From: Ichthyophonus hoferi
Taxonomy: Eukaryota > Opisthokonta > Ichthyosporea > Ichthyophonida > Ichthyophonidae
Direction of reading: 5' to 3'
Length of the DNA: 64,000 nucleotides
NCBI GenBank assembly: GCA_002751075.1
Contig: NAOQ01000081.1
Span: 96,911-160,910 of the forward strand
Shown: positions 46,544 through 57,569 of the stretch, piece after piece
Layout: the number at the start of each line of letters is the position of its first letter
Position numbering within the stretch: the stretch's first letter is position 1
Notes under the pieces: generated by a model
What the model saw: only the letters and a program-made list of their open reading frames with translations
Databases searched by the model: none
What the model was told of the DNA's origin: nothing
Program-made: the position numbers and the translations under genes

Positions 46544-49500
46544 AAATATTATTTCGATGCTACAGTATTATGATAATAATGAATACAATGGTTGCCTCCT
46601 GTCATAAGTACTAGGCAGTCACTACTATAGATCATGGACTACCTATAGTGTCTTCGATAATATCAGATGACCCAGCTCTCGGATTAGGCAATGTCCAAGG
46701 CAGTTGCATTATCTTTTCTTTAATTAGAGCAAGCCCACAAAGGCCTTAAACTCATGTCCCTAAAATGTTAACAATACAAATTACTGGTAACCCTCACAGG
46801 ACAGCACAGGTACGGTCCCATTCATTCATGTGATTCTACTACGTTGATCATTCTACTGTCTCTTAACATATTTCATATAATGAACACCACTTAGTTTATG
46901 AATATCATCAATATTTCAGTAGTGTAGTATTTTTACATATTGCAATCAATATTCTTTCCCCGATCCCAAGGGTATCAAGGAGCATAACTTGAAAGTCTTG
47001 GGAAATATGTGCTTCATAAGTAGGATTAAATAGAATACATTGGTGTGTAATGGACTCTGATTAATGCCTCATGTGGTGATGAAATAGTTTATCCGTTCCT
47101 TAACAGTTTTATGCTTTAATATTATAAACGTTAGTTATTTACAAATTCCGATTGGACATTAAAGCAATGCCTCTAATGTATTGACCAGTTACAAAATGCA
47201 GCCCGGGCAGGCCTCGTGACCATTTATGAGTATTTGATTGGTTAAACTGTTTTGCAAGAGGCACTTCATATTGCGGTAATTCCATTAAAGAGTACAAACA
47301 ACTCCGCCTGGCACCCCTATTGGATATATGTTATTAAACTATGTAAAGACATTGACTGGCTTGCTTTATGTACAACTTATTGACTGAATGATCCCCATTA
47401 AGATGTAATATTAATATACACTTTCAAAATAAAACAATACGGACTCCCGAAATGATCTAGCCGGTTCCATCTTCTGACAGATCAACTTAAGGAAACTACA
47501 AATCATAGCACCTTATCAACCCACATGTCCAAGTGTGAGAACGATTAACTCTTACTTTCTTCCCTGCCCCGCTGAAATCTTTTTAAAAAATTCTTGGCGC
47601 AGTTTACACTAGAACATTCGAATCACATCCTGACCGCAGCTATCGAATCCGTTAGAGTAAGCAGGTAGCTTTATCCCCGGGATTTCTACAGTTCGAAGGG
47701 CAGCTGAGTTTCAACACAGTCGAGCGTCACTTCAACTATGTTTGAGTTTCATCCTATCAGTCAGCCACGTATGGAAAATTCCTTCAACATAGATATTGTC
47801 TTAAATATCGTGACAGATATGCCCCTTAATGTGTATGATACAGTCTTAACATCTTCATCATTTGGCGCTGTAGCGCTGTAATAAAATATACCCATGTAAA
47901 ATTAGTTCAGCCTGATCCAACCTGAGCCGGCCCAAAAGCCTCTTATGACCCTACTTTCTCGCTACTACTGGTCGATAGCGATTCCCACACACGACACTCT
48001 GCCTTAGAAAGAACAACTCTAAGGGAATTTTAATGTAAGCCCATGTATCACAATACCTCTCCACCAGTAAAATGTATTCAAGTATTGAAATTCATTACTA
48101 TTTCCATTTGGAAAACCCTAAAATTTGATTAGCAACCCGTTGGCATTCTTACGAACACCTCCAAGTCAAGCATTCAAATGGTAGTCATCTACACAGCGAA
48201 GAGATCTCCGCTAATTCTTGAATGATCCGTTCGTATTTCAACCGGACGTGAAGATCCTAGGTTACTTATTCTGTTTCAATGATAGTAGACAATATTGAGG
48301 TTTCCTTAGCTCATCAACTATTGATCTATTTCTTTCAAGAACTGTAGACCCCAGCAGATTCAGCAATCACATTTCCAGTATAGATGATATGTAGAATAAA
48401 AAAGTTTTTAAAATTACCGGCATAAGCAATGTTACGGAAGTTATACTGGAAATAGAGTTATATACAAACCACATTTTTCATGGAGTACTCTCCAAGTAGT
48501 AGTAGAAACCGAGGTATCAAATGATATGATAAAATATATTGACAGATGACAGTCTGGTGCCTATTAATATTACTTTCGCATCTTCCTAGAGATCACACCA
48601 GCTTCCTGTAGACCGTTTTACCTCTCAAGCTTATACTACTGCTTTCATAATTTTATTTCATGATCCTTATCCGGTTGTATGTCCAGTTTCATTTGATAGT
48701 AGAATGGGTTTATTATTAACTTTTCCCCTTACTCCATAAATGGCTTATTGATAAAAAGGTCTATGTACATATTTAGGAAGGGACAAAGTTTTAAACATTA
48801 GACACCTTGTCTTATTGTAGCTCTATATATAGCTAGTTGACTTTATTATATTGTAAAAACTTCATGCAAGGGTTCTGTTATGCCCAAACAGTAGATAGAT
48901 GTATTGCTGTCGTGATTGTGATTACTTTTACGGTGTTAAGTATGATAACATTCTCCATTATCAAATGTAGCTAGTTTACTTGGGAATGGGGTTTTGTCGA
49001 GGCAGGGGTTTTACTTGTTTGTTTATTTTGAGAGAAGGCTTTATTTCCATTTACTTTTATTATAATGCCAAAATAAATGCTTTCTGACCTTTTTTTTCTT
49101 TTTTCTTTTTTTCCTGAAAATACAACTTGGTTGTATAGACGTTTTAAATATATAGATAATTAAATCTGTCAAAGTTGACAAGCTAATGCTGTACATGTAA
49201 ATTCATGTTATTTGACGAGAGAACCAAATTGTTATAAGCCTAAATAAGATAATAGTATTGTGACTTACAATTCTATCCTTTTTGTTTGTTATTACCCTAG
49301 CATCACCGGAATACTGTAAGAGTATTACAGCAGTATATTGTCGATGGTTGCATGAGGATAGAAAACTTTGAAAAATAAAAATTGGGCGTTTATTTAACCA
49401 TTTAAGGCTTTGAAAATATACACTTTCTGGTGAATTTTATGTATCATAAAAAGATTGTCTATTATTGCCTACCTCATTGAAACTTATCTACGCCTTCACC

Positions 49501-50882
49501 TATTATGCTACATTGTGTATCAAGGCAAGATTAAAATGATATATGCAAATACAAAATTATGCATAGACAACTGAGCCAAGTTTATCTATATGATGGGGAA
49601 ATAATAAGAACTTACATTTTAAAAAGATATACTTCATCAAATATATTAAAATTAAAGATAAACCTTTGGCCACCACCTTACATCATGACCGAGTCAATCA
49701 TAGTGTACAATTGCATCTAATCTCAGTCCAATCAAAATAATTTTTAGAGTGCGTATATCTAGGTTCAAGCTATGTTTATGTGGGTAAATATGTACAGGCT
49801 CATATGCTATGCCTATATGTATAGATACATATATATACTCGGTTAAGTTGGGTGGATCTACGTAAATGAATGACCATATATATAAAAATGTGTAACAGAA
49901 AAGATGTGTGAATGGGTGATGAATTGTTGCTGTTTCATATTGGCTTCTGTTCTCACACGCTATCTCTTCCCATTCATTATTTTTCACACACAACTTTAGA
50001 CAAATTCTTTCAAAATGACCTTTGTTCTCTTGCTCGGTCTTATTTTCCACCCAATCCAAGAGGCAGGTAGATCAAAGCCTAGGTAGCAGTTCGATGAAAC
50101 AAGAGAATGACGATAGTTTACCTCAGGTAGAGGTAGGGCACTTTACTTATAACATACTTAGTTATTCCAAGAGTAACTATGGCACTTTTCTTGATTATTT
50201 CTGAATTGGAAGATGTAAATATAACTAAACAAAATGACCTATACATCCTGTTTTAATGAATATACATGATGTGGTTTATAGATATATTCATTTGTTTTAC
50301 TTAAGGATGTGCTCCCCTGGGGGTAGGCTTAAAATGTAATAAAAATATTTTTTTAATCTAAAACAAAAAGAAGAGTGAGACATGTGAACAGACAGATATA
50401 TTGATCAACATTAAAACATAGATAAGCGTGTGTACACCAAAGAAATAAAAAGAAGATATTAGGTAATCGTGATGTTTTGCTTAATAAATATTCTTAAATG
50501 CTTTACTAATCACATTTGATTTTTCAGGCTTAGATGTTAATTGAAAGAAAAAAATTCGCGGAGAATTTGAAAACAACAAATTCGGCACAATTATATAACT
50601 GTACGTTTGTCTCAGTATGTGACTATGCTTGTCTGCTGATACATAGGAAAGCAGAAATGTCAAGAGAGATATGAGTCTATGATATGTCAGTCTATATTTT
50701 AGTAGAGTAGGTTGTATCGATGAGAGAGATGGCGGAGAAAATAATGAAAAATCAAATTGTAGCCAAGGGGCTGGATAAAAAGTTGGGGTAAGTAGTTGAT
50801 AATTGTGTGGATACGGGGGAAGGGAGTGTGATATGAATTAAAATAGTATAATGAAATGATAGTAGACAGATACCATTATTCT
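46544..50882. other. Intergenic, no gene seen; possible decayed element at about 47.1-48.3 kb
   Basis: No exon or open frame with family motifs found. The part from about 47.1 to 48.3 kb looks less A+T-rich than its surroundings, which would fit an old, unrecognisable insertion, but nothing in it could be assigned. Open frames at 49694-50204 on both strands show no motif. Confidence 0.35.
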
Positions 50883-53800
50883 CTACTGTCCTCTCCCCCT
50901 GTTGCCTATCCTACTTGATACAGTCGTCGGATCCCTTGGTCCTGTTCGCCTACCCCAAAAAGACATAGTTGATTGTTAGCTAGCTATATTTGGTTATTCG
51001 CATGCACTAACAATTGGTCCCTTTCATTCAACCATAAATAACATGCGATGATACATAATAGTGATTTAGCCATGAAGTCACTCCCAGGCAAATATATATG
51101 CAAATGTATTTCTTACACTCACCTATTCGTGTACACTTTAAAATAATCATTGAACTAAAAAGAAAACAATAGTAAATAAAAAGTCAATATCATTATATAC
51201 ATAGACAGGAATAAATAGGTATCCTGTACAGGAAGAAGGGCAACAAATAATCAAAATAAACAGAACATTGGGATAGATTAAAAGGAGAAGGGGTTATAGA
51301 CTAAATAACATCAATGGCTATAGTATATTACACTCATATTTTTGTGTTTTACAATCAAGTAGATGCCAATATCAGTCCAAGTATTGGACGCAACCACATA
51401 TTATGTATAGGGTTATCCAGGTAAAATTATAAACATATTGGATAGAGTACATCTTCTTTTTATGCTTAATTTATCTTGGTAAAATTGACATGGAAGTATT
51501 TTAATAATAAAAAAGGACATAATTATTGATGACTAACAAGAAAAAAGAAAAGAAAAACATGTCAGTTGGAATATCTGGTAGCATTTCTCTTAACATGCTA
51601 TTTTTTCGACTATCTAACTGGGAGTATAATACTTATTGCATACAGTATATATCCCAATATACACTTAGATCCAAAATAAACTGAAATGTAATGACTAAGG
51701 AATTTCAACTCTAAACACAATTCTAATTTGTAATTCTATGATTTCAGACACTTCCCGGGTATTACATTAGATAAAACGTACATATGATAGACTATACTAT
51801 GAAACATAACATGGCATACAATGGAACTCCACAAATATAGACATGATTTAAAGCGCATATACCCTGTATTTTTCGGTGGTGGTGGTGGCATAGAAGTTAT
51901 GAGCCCCGTATAGCCATCGGTCTCTGTGTGGGGTAAAAACCAAGGTCAGTGAATAAGGATAGGCTATATCTCTCTCTAATAATGGTTACACTATATATAT
52001 ATATGATTCAATTGTTATGGCATACACAAGAACATCAGGATATCTCTTATGGTTAATTCTTCACAATAAATACAAGAATGGTGCCAATAAGAGTTAATAA
52101 CCTTGACTTATGTAAGTAGAATAACCGAGGTCTAATTGGAACCACATAATAAAGTAAAATTAAATTAAATTTAGAAAAATACAGACCAAACACGTATAAC
52201 GTATATATGCGAGGACTTTCAATAATAATACAGTCCTCTACAAGGTGATATGGAATAGACAACTTACCATGAGGAATCACCACAGAGGGAGGCACTATGG
52301 GTTGGTCTATAACAGGTCCAGATCTCATCGATTGAATAAGTGGGGTCTTTTGCACTCCTTGGTAGATATTAGACTTATCTACTACTGTCAACCATGTGTT
52401 TAGATTATCCTCTGCCTCATCTAGAATGGCGTGCATTAACTGTATGTGGATAGAAAAATGTATATATAAGTAGATGTTCTCACATGTGGATGTGTGGATG
52501 CGTGTGTGTAATGGATATAAATATATATAATAAATAGGTAAAAGAACTCGTGTTGTATTGCATAGGATTACTCATACTAGTAAATACTATAGATTGGGCA
52601 AAGGGAAAAGAAGAAAATAAGCCAAGATGTGTAGAGTGAGTGCAGAACGAAAAAGATATTGTATAGTGAGGCAAGATAGAGGGAAAGGAGAAATTAGTTC
52701 CACCGTAGGGGAATATGTCTTTGTATATATTAACAACAGAGAATTTGCTTCATAAGAAAAACAAAGAAATATAGTTTTTGCTTATGAATACAAATATCTT
52801 CCCTATTACTTTATTATTCATACTAAGAACCATCGTTGGCTAACCAGAACAAGAAAGAAAAGGGAGTTTCGAGTGCATATACACATACTAGCTAATGCAT
52901 GTAAATGTAAGAATAAGGACCAATATATATATGACACAACGTAAGAAAAGATGAAAGGCTCAACTACCACACACCACCGCACGCCAACTTACATAGGATA
53001 GACCTCATATGTATAGCATAGTATGCATTCGTTTAGAAAAACAAAATAATATAATCGATATAATGATGTGCTCCCAAGAAGGAGAAGGTATAACAAAGAA
53101 ACAATACAGTATGAATAGTTTGCATGTTGAAATGTTTCCAACTATTTGGGTTTATGGTTTAATATTGAATAAATGTAGATAGGTGGATTTTGTGTTGTGG
53201 TGCACAAACATGCATAATAACATATATCTGGCTAAGTAAATAATTTCATATCGTATGGATAACTGTATGTTTCAGTAAAGAGTAGGATGATAATATGCGT
53301 GCAATACAAACTAGCCCTATATTTCTTTGTTGTGCATGAAGCATATATGAATGATTACATGATATGTACTTGAAAATAATGCGCCTGGGTTATTCTTCAA
53401 ACCTACAAATAATGGTATTGCAGAATCCTAAACTTGCATAATATTTCTGANNNNNNNNNNNNNNNNNNNNNNNNNNNNNNNNNNNNNNNNNNNNNNNNNN
53501 NNNNNNNNNNNNNNNNNNNNNNNNNNNNNNNNNNNNNNNNNNNNNNNNNNNNNNNNNNNNNNNNNNNNNNNNNNNNNNNNNNNNNNNNNNNNNNNNNNNN
53601 NNNNNNNNNNNNNNNNNNNNNNNNNNNNNNNNNNNNNNNNNNNNNNNNNNNNNNNNNNNNNNNNNNNNNNNNNNNNNNNNNNNNNNNNNNNNNNNNNNNN
53701 NNNNNNNNNNNNNNNNNNNNNNNNNNNNNNNNNNNNNNNNNNNNNNNNNNNNNNNNNNNNNNNNNNNNNNNNNNNNNNNNNNNNNNNTTCTTTGTTGTGC

Positions 53801-54507
53801 ATGAAGCATATATGAATGATTACATGATATGTACTTGAAAATAATGCGCCTGGGTTATTCTTCAAACCTACAAATAATGGTATTGCAGAATCCTAAACTT
53901 GCATAATATTTATTTATTTGGGTATATGCATTTAGTTATTAACGTAAAAAAAAGTATTACGAGTGTGACTATAAGAATGTTGTGTACATATTCATATTAT
54001 ATTATCCATTTCGTGTAATATATGCTAGTATATACCAATGTGTGTAAGTGCTTAAGTCCAAGTATGTGGTGTGCTCTCTCTCTCTCTTGTGCTAGTGAAA
54101 TCAAGTTTTCTTGCTTCCGTGGCCTGGTCATTTACTTATAAAACTATAGTTTTATAAAGAAACTGAGTCCATATTAAGTATATTGTATCAATAAAACATC
54201 GCCCTATTTCCAAATGTGAGCAAAATTTGTAAACAAAAATATATAATATTATAGGGCTATTCCATTCTTTTATTTCCTTCAAATATCTTGAATACATGGC
54301 TCATAAAATACTTACTTTAAGTTTCTGTAGAGTAAGAAGCAAATTCCCGTTAAGATTTTTTACTAACCCATTCATAGCCACCGTAGTTTTAAGTTCTTTT
54401 TGCAGTCCCTCGGACTCTTCCTCTTGGTTTATCAAAGTACCTACATTCTCTATTGTATTTATTGCTTCTTCTTCTAAACATGAGTTAGTCCCTGAAACGC
54501 TTGACAT
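50883..54507 (-). CDS. Small helical/coiled-coil protein, family not recognised
   Basis: Four minus-strand exons with consistent phases and GT-AG introns: 54507-54316, 52439-52268, 51923-51863 and 50949-50883, giving 163 residues (171 if the ATG at 54531 is used). Residues 1-90 are strongly helical with heptad-like spacing (LEEEAINTIENVGTLINQEE, LQKELKTTVAMNGLVKNLNG, LLLTLQKLKLMHAILDEAED). They are followed by NLNTWLTVVDKSNIYQG and a Pro-rich tail (IDQPIVPPSVVIPHG, SMPPPPPKNTG). The basic, Ser/Arg/Gly-rich C-terminus ends in GRGQ. The build resembles small subunits of multi-protein complexes (helical bundle plus disordered tail), but I cannot name one. A 12.5-kb gene-poor stretch and retroelement fossils flank it. 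The gap at 53451-53787 lies in intron 1. Confidence 0.72.
53323..53446. repeat. 124-bp sequence identical to the right flank of the gap (copy 1)
   Basis: Starts TTCTTTGTTGTGCATGAAGC and ends CTTGCATAATATTT. It is identical base for base to 53788-53911. Confidence 0.95.
53451..53787. other. Assembly gap (337 N)
   Basis: Run of N between two identical 124-bp copies. Confidence 0.99.
53788..53911. repeat. 124-bp sequence identical to the left flank of the gap (copy 2)
   Basis: Identical to 53323-53446, offset 465 bp counting the Ns. Either a recent tandem duplication or, more likely, one contig end placed twice by the assembler. Confidence 0.95.
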
Positions 54508-54531
54508 ATTGATGGGAAATTTAATTACCAT

Positions 54532-54927
54532 CTATCTATTTAGATATACTTGTCTAGTAATAAAGTGCCTGTATAATATCCTTCTAATATAATTCTAGTA
54601 ATATTTCAATTTGTATTGGTTTCTGGTTTAAAGGTCAAATGTGAAGCAGCTAAGGTAATAACGATTAATCACTATTCAATCGCTAAGATTAATGTTAATC
54701 ACATATTAATCATTACGATTGATATTAATAACCAATTACTTTATAATATTAACCACCAATAGATCTCTATGATGAGCAAGATATCTTCAGATAGGAATGT
54801 GCAAATATATTTCATAGTTTTCGCGCCAAAATACGGAAAAATGCGATAAATAATTTTTATACTTTTTTATAGTGAAATATTGATTTTAATATATATGACA
54901 TTTCTTGGATAAAAAATAATTTAAAAT
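54532..54927. promoter_or_regulatory. Upstream region of the coiled-coil gene with a TAAT-motif cluster
   Basis: Between about 54657 and 54765 many ATTAAT/GATTAAT words occur on both strands, starting 150 bp upstream of the start codon at 54507 on the minus strand. TAAT is the core of most homeodomain sites. The cluster could also be a worn simple repeat. Confidence 0.3.
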
Positions 54928-55349
54928 AGAAGAGTGTTAAAACAGGAATATTTTATTAATTTAGTTTTTTCTTTATATAGCTATAAGCATTTAATATCAT
55001 TAGCAACTATTATTACATCAGCAGTCTGGAAAAATAGCTAATGCAATCTGTTGGGGTTAAACGGCAATTCAAGATGATATTGAATTAGCAAATGGCTGAG
55101 GTCTCGCGAATAATAATAAGCCATTTCAGATCATATGTTCTGAGTTCAGATAGCACAGCACATTGCTTAGCATCCTGCCTAACACAAGTCCTGCTGTCTT
55201 GTTTAATATTAAAAGAATATCTTAGTATATCTGTACTCCGTGTATGCAAAGGGACAGGTTAAAATGTCCCCTAATTCGGTATTCTCTCTCCTTACAAACA
55301 AATATGTCACAGGCACGCTCGTGCCTCTCTATACTTACTATTCCCAACA
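54928..55349 (-). repeat. Solo LTR-like fossil repeat, copy 3 (inverted)
   Basis: Read on the minus strand it begins TGTTGGGAATAGTAAGTATA at 55349 and carries GAATACCGAATTAG, GCATACACGGAGTACAGATA and TTTTAACACTCTTC, matching copies at 34329 and 46134. A CCCCAACA word lies about 300 bp in. No coding part adjoins it; an old insertion, about 420 bp. Confidence 0.62.
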
Positions 55350-56804
55350 AAGAGTACTTTCAGATATATAATGGTGGAATATTCAATGCAATTTTAATAT
55401 AAATATATATTTATCTGTATGATCCTTATTTGGTGTTGATTACAGGCAAATCGTGTATTTTAGGCTAAAATTGAACAATTTCTCATTCGAGGTCCCTCTT
55501 GCAAAACAAATTATTAGATAGTTTTTAATGTAACCTTTACCATGAGCTAGTTTCATGTAACCATCTAAAGTACGAACACAATATGAATATACTAAGCTAA
55601 AATTTTAATCAACTGTGTACTAATAGATTCCATGTATTATGTCACCTATTTTAAAATGATAATTGGTACTTTCATTTATGCCGAATAAGATATTAGAGTA
55701 TATTGGCTTCAGCACTTTTACTTTAGCAAACCGATTATAAAGGTTTAAATCATCAGCTGATATGGTTGGGTTAATTGAGGATGATACTAAAATAGTAAAC
55801 AATATGTTACAAAATCGTTAACCCCAAATGAACTCGTGAATTAACCAATGAACCATATAAGGAAACACTACAAATATTTTATGCTTGGCACCATCTAAGT
55901 TATTAAACCTAATTACATTGGTGTTAATCACTAGTTTTCATATTACACAATAATCAGTGTCCAGATTGCTTGCTCGTTCAGAGCTCAGAAAACTGTTTAG
56001 TAACATCAAGTAGCGATAATAGTTATTATTTACATCGTAATATATCACCACTTATTAATTGCTCTTACTGTACTGTACAATTTTCACATTTGCACTCAAG
56101 TGTGTCAAAGCATCTATTTCTTCTGAATTAGAACAAAGATAGAATTGCTTCAGCTAGTTACTTAAAGAGTTGGTATATGGGCCATCAATAGAACCTCTAT
56201 CACAACGACTAAACCTTTAAGACAGATCTGATCAAGTGAATATTACCAACACTGGTCAACCAATATTAGCCACTACCAGTTATGCAATTGAAGATTCCGA
56301 CAGCTGTGGACATGTCAATAGAACTGACACAATTTCGGATACAATGCAAGCCTATAATACAATGAAAATTCATTTATATGCATGCCGTATATTACTAAAT
56401 TCAAACATGTAAGATCATATTTCATTGGAAAATAGAAGTTTTATCTCATATACTAAACATTATTTTATTTCCCTAGTGAAAATAAACCTGGTATCTGTTG
56501 TACTGAACTCTATTTTTGACATAGAGTGTGCATGGATTATAGATTGGCACTATAAAAGTATCCTCTAATGTTTTGGCGGTATCACACTTGACTATTTAGT
56601 TATATAGTAAAGAATCTGGATTTTAAATTTTTACTACTTGAGAATCGGGGGATATAATGTAAATTTGATGACTGAAAACCGTAATAGCTAACAGTTACGG
56701 TAAACAATAGCTTTACTATTGTTTTGTGAATTTATTATATATATATAAATGGGAAAACAACAATAGGTACGTGTAAAAATCTGATTGGCTTGCTATATTT
56801 GTTA
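55350..56804. other. Intergenic, no gene seen
   Basis: A+T-rich sequence; the 60-codon open frame at 55620-55802 (minus) shows no motif. Confidence 0.4.
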
Positions 56805-57130
56805 CCAGGACTTTGGCCAAACTACGTGTTTATTTGAACTTAGCCGTCCTAACAGAATCACAAACTGCAGATTCTCTAACAAAAGCCAAGGCTAACGTAG
56901 CAGTCCAGGCAACCAAACGCTTGCTCAAACTTATTTCTATTTAGGTTCTTTTCTTTTATTTGTGACCTTGATATCATATACTGATATCTGGCCAAAAGGT
57001 AATGTTAGAACTACGTTCTTCGTCACGCTCAGATAGATCATCATTTGTTATTGTTATTACGTTTCTTACGTTCAGTTACAGTTACATGTTAAGGTCAATA
57101 GGAAATTGTTGTTCAAACTACTGGTATATG
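56805..57130 (+). mobile_element. Ty1/copia fossil: 3' end piece with LTR start (+ orientation)
   Basis: The + strand carries a tail resembling the end of a copia polyprotein, followed at 57003 by an LTR-like start TGTTAGAACTACGTTCTTCG. The first 85 bp or so of that LTR match the inverted LTR at 60375. The piece is broken and old; its outer limits are uncertain. A 50-bp word starting CAGGACTTTGGCCAAACTAC at about 56809 is repeated at about 57488. Confidence 0.55.
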
Positions 57131-57569
57131 ACCTCTTGGTTAAGTATTTCTTGTGGATGATGAAATGATCAGTCTTATATTAGTTAATGGAAAACTGTTC
57201 TCTATGGGTAAATTGATTTGTCAATACATAGTAAGTGATATGTGTACACTTGATGAGGAAATTAGTTAGTGTCCTCCAAATGAGGACATAATAGTACTAG
57301 ATTCGATAAAATTAGACAAGTTTAGTGGGCCTTAGTGTTTTGGGAATTATATTACCCAATAAGATCTTTGCAGTCAGTCCATCTATAAATAATTGAATAC
57401 CTATATAGTTAACCGCAATTGACACGTGTTCACATACCGACATACTATGTATTGACAAATCAATTTTACCTGTATCCGCTGGCTATCAGGACTTTGGCCA
57501 AACTACGTGTTCATTTAGAGTTAACGGTCTTGTAACACGCTACAAATAAATATTTTTTGAACACATAGT

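Noticed and set aside
50022-50204. + strand open frame with a 60-nt segment between AG and GTAGAG
   Set aside because: No motif, no partner exons, and the minus strand is equally open.
50731-50788. Possible + strand first exon (MAEKIMKNQIVAKGLDKKLG before GTAAGT)
   Set aside because: The start context and donor are good, but it would run antisense through the four-exon minus-strand gene. The only downstream partner seen (an open 38-nt segment near 51747) is too short to trust.
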